Shown here piece by piece: positions 23,604 to 32,152 of a stretch of DNA of 41,013 nt (the stretch's first letter is position 1; every line of letters begins with the position of its first letter). The translations under genes were made by a program, and so were the position numbers. Source of the DNA: Acidobacteriota bacterium (GTDB taxonomy: Bacteria > Acidobacteriota > Terriglobia > Bryobacterales > Bryobacteraceae); assembly GCA_018268935.1 (NCBI GenBank), contig JAFDVS010000080.1, positions 32,499-73,511 on the forward strand, given 5' to 3'. The notes beneath the pieces were generated by a model that was not told the origin of the DNA, did no database searches, and was given only the letters and a program-made list of their open reading frames with translations.

Positions 23604-24689
23604 TTAACGAGGAAATTGCTTCGCGTCCAGCCCCGGCACCAGCTTCAACGCGTTCTTGTAGTAGATCTTCTTCAATACCTCGTCCGGCAGTTCCAGCCCG
23701 TACATCTTCCAGATCCCGTGATACTTCCGGTCGTGGTCAAAGTACTCGTCCGCCGTCTCCAACGTGCGGAAATAGGTGCCGTATTCCGCCTTGCGGTAGG
23801 TGTCCTTGCCAAACAGCACCCGGTCCTGATACTTGATCAGAAACTGCCGCGCGAATCTGGGCTGCCGCCCCAATTCCTCAATCACCGCCCCGATCTCCGA
23901 ATACACATTCGGCAGCCGGTCAAACAACTGCCCTAGCCGCGCCAGATCGTTCCCCATCCACCCCAGATGCGCATTGATGAAGTTCGTCTTCGGATGCTTG
24001 GCGAACAGCCGGTGCTGCTCCGCCATCAGTTCTTCCCACGGCGGATAGTTGTCGCGCAGCCGCCCCCGCTGCGGGAACATCTTCAATTCCAGCCATCGCT
24101 CGTTCGTCTTGTCCATCGGCAGAAACAGCCCGAACGGCTCCGCGGTGTGAATCAGCACCGGCAGCTTGTGCTTGCCCGCCATTTCAAACACCTGGTCAAA
24201 CCGCGGATCGTCGACATGAATCCGGTTCCCCTTCGTATCCTTCAAATCCATCCCGAAATTCTTGAAGATCTTCAGCCCCTGCGCCCCGTTCTTCACGTCC
24301 TGCTCCAGTTGCGCCGCCGCCCGCTTGGCGTAATCCGGATCGTCGATGTTCGTGAAGTCGATGTTGGCGAAAATGGCGAACCGCTTCGGATACTTGCCCT
24401 TCTGCGCCTGTACGTTCTTCGCCAGCCGCTCCCCGTAGCCTCCGGTGAGATTCACCATGATGCCCATGTTGATCTCATCCATGTCCTTCACCAGTTGATC
24501 CAACTGCTCGCCCGCGGCGCGGTTCTGGTGATTGTGGATGTCGATAATGGGGAACTTCGCCCGCGGCGTCTTATGTTCCGGAACCACCAGCAGCGATTTC
24601 GGATTGTAATCCTCAATCGTCATGGTGGGTTTGGGAGCATGCTGCGCCCAGGCACACGTACCGAGCAAGGCCAGAAGGACGGTGGTCAT
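23604..24689 (-). CDS. Secreted amidohydrolase (amidohydrolase_2 type TIM barrel)
   Basis: A 361-residue metal-dependent hydrolase with a signal peptide (MTTVLLALLGTCAWAQ). Metal ligands placed as in the family: His52 and His54 (IIDIHNHQN), His182 (PVLIHTAEPFG), His242 (NFINAHLGWMG), and the late Asp in RVLFGKDTY, where most relatives have GSD/GTD. Members include decarboxylases (ACMSD, gamma-resorcylate) and lactonases; the reaction here cannot be named. It is the last gene of a minus-strand series, 21 nt after the acyltransferase gene. Confidence 0.88.
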   Translation of the reverse strand: MTTVLLALLGTCAWAQHAPKPTMTIEDYNPKSLLVVPEHKTPRAKFPIIDIHNHQNRAAGEQLDQLVKDMDEINMGIMVNLTGGYGERLAKNVQAQKGKYPKRFAIFANIDFTNIDDPDYAKRAAAQLEQDVKNGAQGLKIFKNFGMDLKDTKGNRIHVDDPRFDQVFEMAGKHKLPVLIHTAEPFGLFLPMDKTNERWLELKMFPQRGRLRDNYPPWEELMAEQHRLFAKHPKTNFINAHLGWMGNDLARLGQLFDRLPNVYSEIGAVIEELGRQPRFARQFLIKYQDRVLFGKDTYRKAEYGTYFRTLETADEYFDHDRKYHGIWKMYGLELPDEVLKKIYYKNALKLVPGLDAKQFPR

Positions 24690-24710
24690 ATTAGAACAGT
24701 GTACGATGCT

Positions 24711-25442
24711 TCAGGCCCTGGGTTTCGGAAGCACGGCCAGCATCGCTTCGATCTGATCGCGCACCTGCCCGGTCAGTTTCCCACGGTCCTTCGGCGTCAA
24801 ACCTTCCGTCGGAATCGGATCGCCAATAGCCACATACACCCGCCCCGGCACCATCCGCAGCGAACCCATCGGCATAATCTCCCGCGAGCCCGTAATAGCC
24901 ACGGGAACAATCGGCACACCCGCCGCAATCGCGATCAACGCCGCGCCTTCCTTGAACGGACGCAACTCGCCATCCGTCCGTCCGCCTTCCGGAAACAGCA
25001 GCACACTGATCTTCCGCTCGCGAATAATCCGCCCTGCGTCATTAATCGCCCGGATCGCCGCCCGTGTGTCTTCGCGAGGCACCGGAATATGCCCGCCCCG
25101 CCGCAAATGGAACCCGATGAACGGAATCTTGAACAGGCCGTGCTTGGCCAGAAAACGAAACTGGCACGGAATGTGGGCGATCATCAGCGGCGTGTCGGAA
25201 AAGCTCAGATGGTTGGACGCAAACACATAGCTCCCATTCCGCACCACCTTCTCCAGCCCGCGCAAATCCACGCGCACGCCGCCCACAAACAGCAGCGCCC
25301 GCGACCAGCGCTGCGCAATGGAATGCTGCCAGTCCCCCGTGGAATCGAAAAAGCTGGCAATCAGATCCAGCGTCCCCCAGAAAATGGTCAGCAGCAGGAC
25401 CAGCGGCCCCGTGAAGAACAGCGTTCTCATCCAACTCAGCAT
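24711..25442 (-). CDS. Lysophospholipid acyltransferase (PlsC-like)
   Basis: A 243-residue 1-acylglycerol-3-phosphate-type acyltransferase. A membrane segment is at about 7-28 (FFTGPLVLLLTIFWGTLDLI). The catalytic HX4D is NHLSFSDT; the second block is GLFKIPFIGFHLRRGGHIPVPR and the third LLFPEGGRTDGELRPFKEGA, with GG instead of the commoner GT. The fourth block is VPIVPVAITGS. The start at 25442 lies 8 nt after the folC stop and gives the normal N-terminus; the frame upstream to 25595 only overlaps folC. Likely makes phosphatidic acid or acylates a related lipid at the inner membrane. Confidence 0.9.
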   Translation of the reverse strand: MLSWMRTLFFTGPLVLLLTIFWGTLDLIASFFDSTGDWQHSIAQRWSRALLFVGGVRVDLRGLEKVVRNGSYVFASNHLSFSDTPLMIAHIPCQFRFLAKHGLFKIPFIGFHLRRGGHIPVPREDTRAAIRAINDAGRIIRERKISVLLFPEGGRTDGELRPFKEGAALIAIAAGVPIVPVAITGSREIMPMGSLRMVPGRVYVAIGDPIPTEGLTPKDRGKLTGQVRDQIEAMLAVLPKPRA

Positions 25443-25450
25443 GTAGATTC

Positions 25451-26713
25451 CTATTGTACGAGCAGTGCCCGTGCCTCTCCCACCAGAAACAGCGATCCAC
25501 TGATGAACACCGCATCCTCCGCCGCCGCTTCCGCCCGCACCATCGCCAGCCCATCTTCCAATCGCGCCGCCACGCGCGCCCGCGGATGCCCGCAAATCTT
25601 TAACAAACTCCCCGGATCGAGCGAACGCGGCGAATCCGGCGCGGTGAGTATCAGTTCCTGTACAAGCGGAAACAGCACATCGGCAATCTCCCCAATGCTT
25701 TTATCCCGCATCGTCCCGTAAATCAGCCACACCTTGCGCCCCGCGTAATGCTCCCGCAAATGCGCCGCCAGCACCCGCACGCCCGCCGGATTGTGCGCCC
25801 CGTCCAAAACAATCTCCGGCCCCACCCCCACTCGTTCCATCCGCCCCGGCCAGCGCACCGTGGCGATCCCATTCCGAATCGCCTCTTCCGCAATCCCCAA
25901 CCGCCGCAGCGCCAGCACCGCCGTCGTCACATTCTGCGCCTGATGCGCCCCCGGCAGCGGGCATGCGAACAGCGCATCGCCCACCGTCACATCCACTCCA
26001 TCCCGGCGCCCGCGCACGGCCACCGCAACATCGCCCGCGCGCAACACTTCGCACCCCAGCTCCGCCGCGCGCCGCAACAACACCGCCTCCGCATCCGGCC
26101 GCTGCGGAGCAATCACCGCCGGCGCCCCAGCCTTCAAGATCCCCGCCTTCTCTCCCGCGATCAGTTCAATCGTCTTCCCCAGAAACGCCTCGTGGTCATA
26201 GTCGATCGGCGTAATCACCGCAATCTCCGGCCGCACCACATTGGTCGCATCCAGCCGTCCGCCCAATCCCGTTTCCAGCACCACCCACTCCACGCCCCGC
26301 TCGCGAAACAGCAGAAACGCCATCGCCGTCACAGTCTCAAAATACGTCGGGTGATGTTCAATCGCCCCCTCGGCCAGCATCGCCTCCGACACCTCGTGCA
26401 CCACGTCAAACGCCCGCGCGAAATCCGCCGCGCTCACCGCCTCCCCGTCAATCCGAATCCGCTCCGTCGGCTCCAGCAGATGCGGCGATGTGTACAACCC
26501 CGTGCGCAGCCCCGCCGCCCGCAGCGCGCTGTCCATCATCGCGCACGTCGACCCCTTCCCGTTCGTCCCCGCCACGTGAACGAACTTCGCCGCACGCTCC
26601 GGATGCCCCATCCGCTCCAACACCAGTTGGATCGTCTCCAGGCCGAACTTCACCGCCTTGATTTCGTTACCCAGCGAATACAGGAACCGGACCGAATCCG
26701 GGTAGCTCTTCAT
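25451..26713 (-). CDS. folC: Folylpolyglutamate synthase / dihydrofolate synthase
   Basis: A 420-residue Mur-ligase-like enzyme that adds glutamate to dihydropteroate and folates using ATP. The P-loop is GTNGKGSTCAMMDSALRAAG (about 49-68). Other motifs are TSPHLLEPTERIRIDG, the FolC block WVVLETGLGGRLDATNVV, ITPIDYDHEAFLG and ILDGAHNPAGVRVLAAHL in the C-terminal domain. The start at 26713 overlaps the preceding gene by 4 nt (ATGA), so translation is coupled. No other folate gene is nearby, a usual state for folC. Confidence 0.94.
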   Translation of the reverse strand: MKSYPDSVRFLYSLGNEIKAVKFGLETIQLVLERMGHPERAAKFVHVAGTNGKGSTCAMMDSALRAAGLRTGLYTSPHLLEPTERIRIDGEAVSAADFARAFDVVHEVSEAMLAEGAIEHHPTYFETVTAMAFLLFRERGVEWVVLETGLGGRLDATNVVRPEIAVITPIDYDHEAFLGKTIELIAGEKAGILKAGAPAVIAPQRPDAEAVLLRRAAELGCEVLRAGDVAVAVRGRRDGVDVTVGDALFACPLPGAHQAQNVTTAVLALRRLGIAEEAIRNGIATVRWPGRMERVGVGPEIVLDGAHNPAGVRVLAAHLREHYAGRKVWLIYGTMRDKSIGEIADVLFPLVQELILTAPDSPRSLDPGSLLKICGHPRARVAARLEDGLAMVRAEAAAEDAVFISGSLFLVGEARALLVQ

Positions 26714-27219
26714 CCGTTCTTATGTTCCGGGTGCGAGCAGCCATAGCTCGACGGAACGCGCCCGCCTTTGTTCAACTCGCGGAAGCCGATCTCGGTGGCA
26801 TAGTAAATCCGGCTCGTGAGTTGCTTCGCCATACGGAAAAACCGGTGCCCCGGCTCCACCGCCGCATCGCCGCCGCGATCGAATGTCTCCAGCACCGCCG
26901 TCTGCTGCGCCGCCGTCAATTTCACGAAAGGCGCCTTGTGCTGCCGGATCGAATACCCATCCAGAAACGCCAGCCCATCGAAGAACCGCTCGCGCTCGCC
27001 GGCAGGTCCATCCGCCAGCAGCAGATCGATGTACCGGTTCACCTGCGCCGCCTTCGCCCCCGGTGTATCGGTGGCCGGAATAATCAGCTCCGTCAGCGCA
27101 ATCACCGTGTCATTCTGGTGCCCGTCGAAGATCTTCGGCTTCCAGGCCGCCGTCTGCGGCAACACAGGCAACGCCCCGGCCACGGACGCGGTGACAAGAA
27201 TCAAATCGCGGCGATTCAT
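26710..27219 (-). CDS. Gluconate 2-dehydrogenase subunit 3 family protein
   Basis: A 169-residue exported protein of the Gluconate_2-dh3 family, the small subunit that helps a GMC flavoprotein dehydrogenase fold or leave the cell. MNRRDLILVTASVAGALPVLP is a Tat-like leader with an RR pair. The family block is VIALTELIIPATDTPGAKAAQV and, near the end, RIYYATEIGFRELN. No GMC oxidoreductase or cytochrome gene is next to it here; it is placed between a mutarotase-like gene (10 nt upstream) and folC (4-nt overlap). It may serve a large subunit encoded elsewhere. Confidence 0.85.
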   Translation of the reverse strand: MNRRDLILVTASVAGALPVLPQTAAWKPKIFDGHQNDTVIALTELIIPATDTPGAKAAQVNRYIDLLLADGPAGERERFFDGLAFLDGYSIRQHKAPFVKLTAAQQTAVLETFDRGGDAAVEPGHRFFRMAKQLTSRIYYATEIGFRELNKGGRVPSSYGCSHPEHKNG

Positions 27220-27229
27220 ACAGGTTTTC

Positions 27230-28303
27230 TCATCGTAGCATCAGGTTCCCGCCGCCGCTCCACGATGCCTCTTCCGGAATCGCATCCGCCGCCGTCACAA
27301 ACGCACAGTACTCCACCGTCACCGAACCCTTCGCCGGAATCCAGCGATAACACGCCTCCCCGAACATCCGCCCGCGCTCCAACTGCTCCCTCCGCGACTC
27401 CGGCATCGGCGACACGCCAAACTCCATCCCGCGTGTGATCTCCCTCTTGTTCCACGGTGCAATGTCGCGGTTGCGATTCTCTTCCCACATCCCCAGCCAC
27501 GGAAAATCGCTCCGCTTCCACACGTACCCGCACAGCACTTTCGACGCCGGCGACCACGCCAGGAAATACGCCTGCTCCCGCCCCGGGTCCATCAGGTGCG
27601 CCGTGAAACCGCCGCTGCGTTCCGACTTCGGATACGGACGCATGTCCATCGTCCCGCCATTCTTCAACGGAACCATCGGCCAATCGAACTCCGCCCCCGG
27701 CTGATACGGCCCATACTCGCCCGCAAAATCCGCCTCGTACACCTTCGATCGCGTCGCCGAAACGCGAAACTCCGTCTCCCCCGGAGCCACAAAGGGAGCA
27801 CTCAACGACACATGCTGCGTCCACGCCGTCGGTTTGTCCACCGCCAGCAGATTGGTCACGGTCTCGCGAATCACCGCCACCGCGCCTTCCAGCCGGATAC
27901 GCCGTTCAAACCCCAACTGCGCCTGCGGAAACACCGCCTCCGCAATCAACTCCCCTCCTTCCACCCGCACGCGGTAAGGCACAATCGAGCCTTCCCCATG
28001 CGGTGTCAACCCCGCCTTAGCCTCATCCTCCGACGTCCCGCCGAAAATATCCATGCACAGGTTGTGCCCCGCCACCCCCGCCAGCAGTTTGCTCTCCGCA
28101 TGCGCGCCGAACGTCTCTCCATGCTTCGCCGCATCGAACTCCGATGGCTCCAACGACGGCCATTGCGGCGTCCACATCGGATTCACCCCTGTCGCCTTGT
28201 GGCAGATCTCCGCGATATGCCCGCCTTCCACCAGCACGGTCACGCGCACCAGTTCGTTCTCAATCGAAACGGCGCGCCGGTTGCGAAACGTTGTTTCTCC
28301 CAT
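27230..28303 (-). CDS. Galactose mutarotase-like beta-sandwich protein
   Basis: A 357-residue protein that looks like the aldose-1-epimerase/mutarotase superfamily: VSIENELVRVTVLVEGGHIAEI at the N-terminus, then GHNLCMDIFGG, RRIRLEGAVAVIRETVTNL, WTQHVSLSAPF and a late MWEENRNRD. No signal peptide. The His in TQHVSLS stands where family members hold a sugar ligand. The frame is open to 28345, but the ATG at 28303 gives the natural start (MGETTFRNRRAVSIENE). It is the first gene of the minus-strand series leading to folC, and divergent from the secreted protein at 28340 with 36 bp between. The sugar or reaction is unknown. Confidence 0.75.
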   Translation of the reverse strand: MGETTFRNRRAVSIENELVRVTVLVEGGHIAEICHKATGVNPMWTPQWPSLEPSEFDAAKHGETFGAHAESKLLAGVAGHNLCMDIFGGTSEDEAKAGLTPHGEGSIVPYRVRVEGGELIAEAVFPQAQLGFERRIRLEGAVAVIRETVTNLLAVDKPTAWTQHVSLSAPFVAPGETEFRVSATRSKVYEADFAGEYGPYQPGAEFDWPMVPLKNGGTMDMRPYPKSERSGGFTAHLMDPGREQAYFLAWSPASKVLCGYVWKRSDFPWLGMWEENRNRDIAPWNKREITRGMEFGVSPMPESRREQLERGRMFGEACYRWIPAKGSVTVEYCAFVTAADAIPEEASWSGGGNLMLR

Positions 28304-28339
28304 AATGCAAAGGCCAATATAATCAAAACTGGACTTACG

Positions 28340-28924
28340 ATGCACCTCTTGCTGCTGGCGATGCTGCTCACTCCGCCTTTCTGGGAATCCAAATCAGCGC
28401 GCGAATGGTCCGACGAAGACCTGAACCAGTTGCTCACCAATTCCCCGTGGGCGCAAACCACTTCCTTTCGCGACAGCGCCCTGCTTCCCGTCTACCTCTG
28501 CGCTGCCAAGCCCATGCGCGAAGCCGAAGAAGAGATCCTCCGCCGCTACACGACCAGGAACCCCACCAAGCCTGCACCCGACATGGGCTCTCGCAACGAA
28601 TACCTTGCCTATCTCGAAGAGAACCCCGGCAAATCCGTCGTCATCGCCATCCGCGAGCCCAACCTCAAAGCACTCGCCGAAGCCGGCGAGGTCAAGCAAA
28701 TGGAAGAAGAGTCGCACCTCAAGGCCGGCGGCAGGAAGTACAAAGTAACCGGCTACTTCCCACCCGCCCCCACTGACCCCGTTCTCCGCATCGTCTTCCC
28801 TCGCCCACCCGCCACCGTCAAAGAGCTGAGCTTCGAACTCTACATCCCCGGCGTCACCGGCCCCTATCGCCAGGCCAACTTCCGCCTCAAAGATCTCAAC
28901 TACCGCGGCCAGATCGAATACTAA
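28340..28924 (+). CDS. Secreted protein of unknown function, acidobacterial type
   Basis: A 194-residue protein with a short signal peptide (MHLLLLAMLLTPP). The mature part starts FWESKSAREWSDEDLNQLLT then NSPWA, a pattern I associate with secreted acidobacterial proteins of unknown role. The middle holds a charged helix (LKALAEAGEVKQMEEESHLK) and the end is beta-rich. The frame is open far upstream on this strand, but that part is a shadow of the divergent gene. The stop overlaps the AtuA C-terminal subunit gene by 4 nt, convergent. Confidence 0.75.
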   Translation: MHLLLLAMLLTPPFWESKSAREWSDEDLNQLLTNSPWAQTTSFRDSALLPVYLCAAKPMREAEEEILRRYTTRNPTKPAPDMGSRNEYLAYLEENPGKSVVIAIREPNLKALAEAGEVKQMEEESHLKAGGRKYKVTGYFPPAPTDPVLRIVFPRPPATVKELSFELYIPGVTGPYRQANFRLKDLNYRGQIEY

Positions 28925-29226
28925 GCCTCAATCTCCATCCGCAACAACGCCGCCCCAAACGTCTTCCCCTGCGCATCCACACGCAACGACAACGTCCCGC
29001 CGCCCCCCAGCGCTTCCTCCAGCAGAAAATTCAACGCACCCAGATTCGGCAACTCGTAGCGCACCACGTTGCCCTTCACTAACTCGCCGAAGTGCGCCTT
29101 CACCCGCTCCGCCGTCACTTCCCTCACCAGCACCGGATAATCCTCGGCGCGATACGCAATCACCCCGATGTTCACCGTATCGCCCTTATCCCCTGACCGC
29201 GTGTGAGCAATCTCGGAAAGCTTCAT
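28921..29226 (-). CDS. AtuA C-terminal-domain small subunit
   Basis: A 101-residue protein that matches the C-terminal domain of AtuA (acyclic terpene utilization) proteins: LSEIAHTRSGDKGDTVNIGV, then FGELVKGNVVRYELPNLGALNFLLEEALGGG. In long AtuA proteins this domain is fused behind the larger DUF1446 domain; here it is a separate gene whose ATG overlaps the stop of the larger one by 4 nt. The SGDKGD loop is strictly kept in the family. It probably forms a complex with the protein encoded upstream. The frame is open to 29469 but the upstream part lies in the previous gene. Confidence 0.88.
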   Translation of the reverse strand: MKLSEIAHTRSGDKGDTVNIGVIAYRAEDYPVLVREVTAERVKAHFGELVKGNVVRYELPNLGALNFLLEEALGGGGTLSLRVDAQGKTFGAALLRMEIEA

Positions 29227-30557
29227 TCCACCACCTCCACATGCGTCGTGATCTCGCTCCGATCGAGCAGCGCCGGCCAATAGGCCACCACCTCGCGCAC
29301 CGGCGGACGCCCATCCCCAAACCCAGTCCCAGTAGGCGGCCCATTCAACACCAGCGGCACTAACTCCCGCGTGAAGCGATCCACCGCCTTGCGATCCGCC
29401 CCGCGCACGCCGATGCGCACCTGCACTTCCGCCGGGTCCGCTACCGTCACCGCCGCCGGCCCGTGGCACGCATTCACGCCGAAATACTCCGTATAAATCT
29501 CATCAAACCGCAGCCCCAACGCCCGCAGCCTCTCCCGAACAATCGCATCCGCCGCCCGAGCCTTCTCCAACGCCTGCGGCCACGAATACACCAGCGTCCC
29601 AATCGCCTTGTAGCCCCACGCATAGCTGATGCTCACCTTCAGCATCGGCGGCCGCCCACCACCGCGAATCCCGCTCACCCGCACACGATCCGGCCCCACA
29701 TCCTCCAGCCGGATCGACGTAAAATCCGCTACGCAATCCGGAGTAATGTAGCTCTTCGGATCACCCAGCTCATAGAGCAACTGTTCCTTCACCACGTCGC
29801 TATGCACACGCCCGCCCGTACCCGCATGCTTCGTCACCACAAACGTCCCGTCGGGCTCGGCCTCGACAATCGGATAGCCGATATTCGCCATGTCCGGAAT
29901 CGACGGCCAGTCCACCTGGCAATTCCCGCCCGTACACTGCGCGCCGCATTCAATAATGTGCCCCGCGATCGTGCCCGCGGCCAGCAAATCGTGCTGATCC
30001 TCGCGCCAGCCGAACGCGTGAATCATCGGCGCCAGCGCCAGCGCCGTGTCCGTGCAACGCCCCGCAATCACCACATCCGCGCCCGTGGCCAAAGCCTCCG
30101 CCACCGGAAACGCCCCGATATAGGCATTCGCGCTCAGGATGCGCTCGCGAATCGACGCTAGCGGTTCGCCCGTATCCATGTTCTTCATCGCATGCCCGCG
30201 CTCCAGCAGATCGCCCACGCGGTCATAGAGATCATCGCCCAGCACCACGGCTACTTTCAGATCCGGCGCCAGCCGCCGTACCTCCTTCGCGCACGCCACC
30301 GGATTCACACCTCCGGCATTTGCCACCACCTTGATCCCGCGCTCGCGAATCTGCTTCGCAATGCGCCCGATCAACGGCGGAAAATCGCGCGCATACCCCA
30401 GCGCCGGATCCGCCAGCTTCTGCTTCTGCACGATCGACATCGTCACCTCCGCCAGATAATCCAGCGCCAGGTAGTCGATCGGACCCTGCTCCACCAGCCG
30501 CACCGGAGCTTCCAGCCAATCGCCCCAAAAGCCTTGTCCATTGGCGATACGAATCAT
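29223..30557 (-). CDS. AtuA family protein, large (DUF1446) part
   Basis: A 444-residue protein of the AtuA/DUF1446 family, found with acyl-CoA carboxylases in terpene, leucine and other branched-acyl catabolism; its exact reaction is not established, a hydratase-like role is debated. Blocks: IRIANGQGFWGDW, LDYLAEVTMSI, KVVANAGGVNP, DVVIAGRCTDTALALAP, GTGGRVHSDVVKEQLLYE and ITPDCVADFTSIRLEDVG. The start at 30557 overlaps the carboxylase stop by 4 nt; upstream frame to 30701 is inside the carboxylase gene. The short partner domain follows as a separate gene. Confidence 0.9.
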   Translation of the reverse strand: MIRIANGQGFWGDWLEAPVRLVEQGPIDYLALDYLAEVTMSIVQKQKLADPALGYARDFPPLIGRIAKQIRERGIKVVANAGGVNPVACAKEVRRLAPDLKVAVVLGDDLYDRVGDLLERGHAMKNMDTGEPLASIRERILSANAYIGAFPVAEALATGADVVIAGRCTDTALALAPMIHAFGWREDQHDLLAAGTIAGHIIECGAQCTGGNCQVDWPSIPDMANIGYPIVEAEPDGTFVVTKHAGTGGRVHSDVVKEQLLYELGDPKSYITPDCVADFTSIRLEDVGPDRVRVSGIRGGGRPPMLKVSISYAWGYKAIGTLVYSWPQALEKARAADAIVRERLRALGLRFDEIYTEYFGVNACHGPAAVTVADPAEVQVRIGVRGADRKAVDRFTRELVPLVLNGPPTGTGFGDGRPPVREVVAYWPALLDRSEITTHVEVVE

Positions 30558-32152
30558 CGTAGTGTCTCCAATACCAAATGCTCGCGATGCCCGCTGTAGG
30601 CGAGAAACTCCAGCACAAACGCCAGCGTGCGCCGCGTCTCCAGCGGATCGAGCATGGCATCGCAATGCCCGCGCGAAGCCGCATGAAACGAATCGAGCCA
30701 TCGCTCGTAATCCGCGCGCGTCTTGTCGATGCGCTCCTGCAACTCCGCCGGCACCGGCTGTCCCGCTGTCTTCAATTTATCCAACTCTGGCCCATACACC
30801 GCCTGTATCGCCGAATCGCCTTCCATCACGCCGATGCGCGCCGTCGGCCAGCTAAACGTGAAGTGCGGATCAAATCCCTGCCCGCCCATCGCGTAATACC
30901 CCGCGCCCGAGGCATGATTCAGCACCAACAGAATCTTCGGCACCGTGGCGCACGCCATCGATTCCACCATCTCCGCGCCGGCGCGAATAATCCCCGATGC
31001 CTCCGCATCCGGACCCACCATGAACCCGCTCACATCCTGCAAATACAAAATCGGAGTCCCCGCACGATCCGCCGCTTCCACGAAATAAGAAACCTTGCGC
31101 GCCGATTCGGTGTACACAATCCCGCCGATCCGCGGCTTCCCATCCTGCTTCAAAAACCCGCGCCGGTTGGCGATCAACGCCACCGCGTGCCCATGAATCC
31201 GCGCATGGGCGCACAAAATCTCCGGCGCATGCGCAGGCTGAAACTCCAGGTAATCTTCGCCATCCACCAGCCGTCCTACCACCTCATCCACCGGATACGG
31301 CAGCCTGTGATCGGCAGGCAGCACTTCATACAAACCCTCAGCCGGTTTCGCCGCCGGCGATCCCTTCACCGCCGCCGGCGCAGCCCGCATCTCACGGAAC
31401 TTCTGCCGGATCAATTCGAGGCAATGCCCGTCATCCTTCGCCGTGTAATGCGCCACGCCGCTCGTCGTCGTGTGCATCGTTGCCCCGCCCAGCGACTCCG
31501 CATCCACCTTGTGTCCCGTCGCGCCCTTCACCAGGTTCACCCCGCCCAATCCCATGAAGCTCGTCTTCTCCACCATGAAGATGCAATCGCTCAACGCAGG
31601 CAGATACGCCCCGCCCGCGATGCACGGCCCCATCACTGCGGAAATCTGTGGAACCTTCAGCCGCCGCCGCATCAGCGAGTTGTAATAGAAGATCCGCGCC
31701 GCTCCGTACTGCCCCGGAAAAATCCCATCCTGCAGCGGCAGATTCACCCCCGCCGAATCCACCAGGTACACAATCGGAACCCGCGCCCGCATCGCGATTT
31801 CCTGTGCCCTCAAAATTTTCGTAATCGTCTCCGGCCACCACGCCCCGGCCTTCACCGTCGCATCGTTGGCCACAATCACCGCCGGCCGCCCTTCAATCCG
31901 AGCCAGCCCCGTAATCACACCCGCCGCCGGCGCCTGCCCGTTGTACTGATCGTGCGCCACCAGCAGCCCGATCTCCAGAAACATCGTCCCGCGATCCATC
32001 AGCCGCGCAATACGCTCGCGCGCCGTCAGCTTCCCGTCCCGATGCTGCTTCTCAATCTTCGACGGCCCGCCGCCCTTGCGCAGTCCGTCTTCCATCTGCT
32101 GGAGCTTTTCCACCAGCAATCGCATATGTGCCGCGTTCGACTCGTTGCTCAC
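30554..32152 (-). CDS. Acyl-CoA carboxylase beta (carboxyltransferase) subunit
   Basis: A 532-residue carboxyltransferase of the methylcrotonyl-/geranyl-CoA carboxylase type, which moves CO2 from biotin to an acyl-CoA. Features are KQHRDGKLTARERIARLMD, VYLVDSAGVNLPLQ, SAVMGPCIAGGAYLPALSD, MGLGGVNLVKGATG, then VVGRLVDGEDYLEFQP and ILVLNHASGAGYYAMGGQGFDP. SAGVNLP and the two-half crotonase fold fit the MccB/AtuC branch more than PccB. No biotin carboxylase/BCCP alpha subunit is in the window, so the partner is encoded elsewhere. Its gene overlaps the esterase gene upstream and the AtuA gene downstream by 4 nt each. Confidence 0.93.
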   Translation of the reverse strand: MSNESNAAHMRLLVEKLQQMEDGLRKGGGPSKIEKQHRDGKLTARERIARLMDRGTMFLEIGLLVAHDQYNGQAPAAGVITGLARIEGRPAVIVANDATVKAGAWWPETITKILRAQEIAMRARVPIVYLVDSAGVNLPLQDGIFPGQYGAARIFYYNSLMRRRLKVPQISAVMGPCIAGGAYLPALSDCIFMVEKTSFMGLGGVNLVKGATGHKVDAESLGGATMHTTTSGVAHYTAKDDGHCLELIRQKFREMRAAPAAVKGSPAAKPAEGLYEVLPADHRLPYPVDEVVGRLVDGEDYLEFQPAHAPEILCAHARIHGHAVALIANRRGFLKQDGKPRIGGIVYTESARKVSYFVEAADRAGTPILYLQDVSGFMVGPDAEASGIIRAGAEMVESMACATVPKILLVLNHASGAGYYAMGGQGFDPHFTFSWPTARIGVMEGDSAIQAVYGPELDKLKTAGQPVPAELQERIDKTRADYERWLDSFHAASRGHCDAMLDPLETRRTLAFVLEFLAYSGHREHLVLETLR

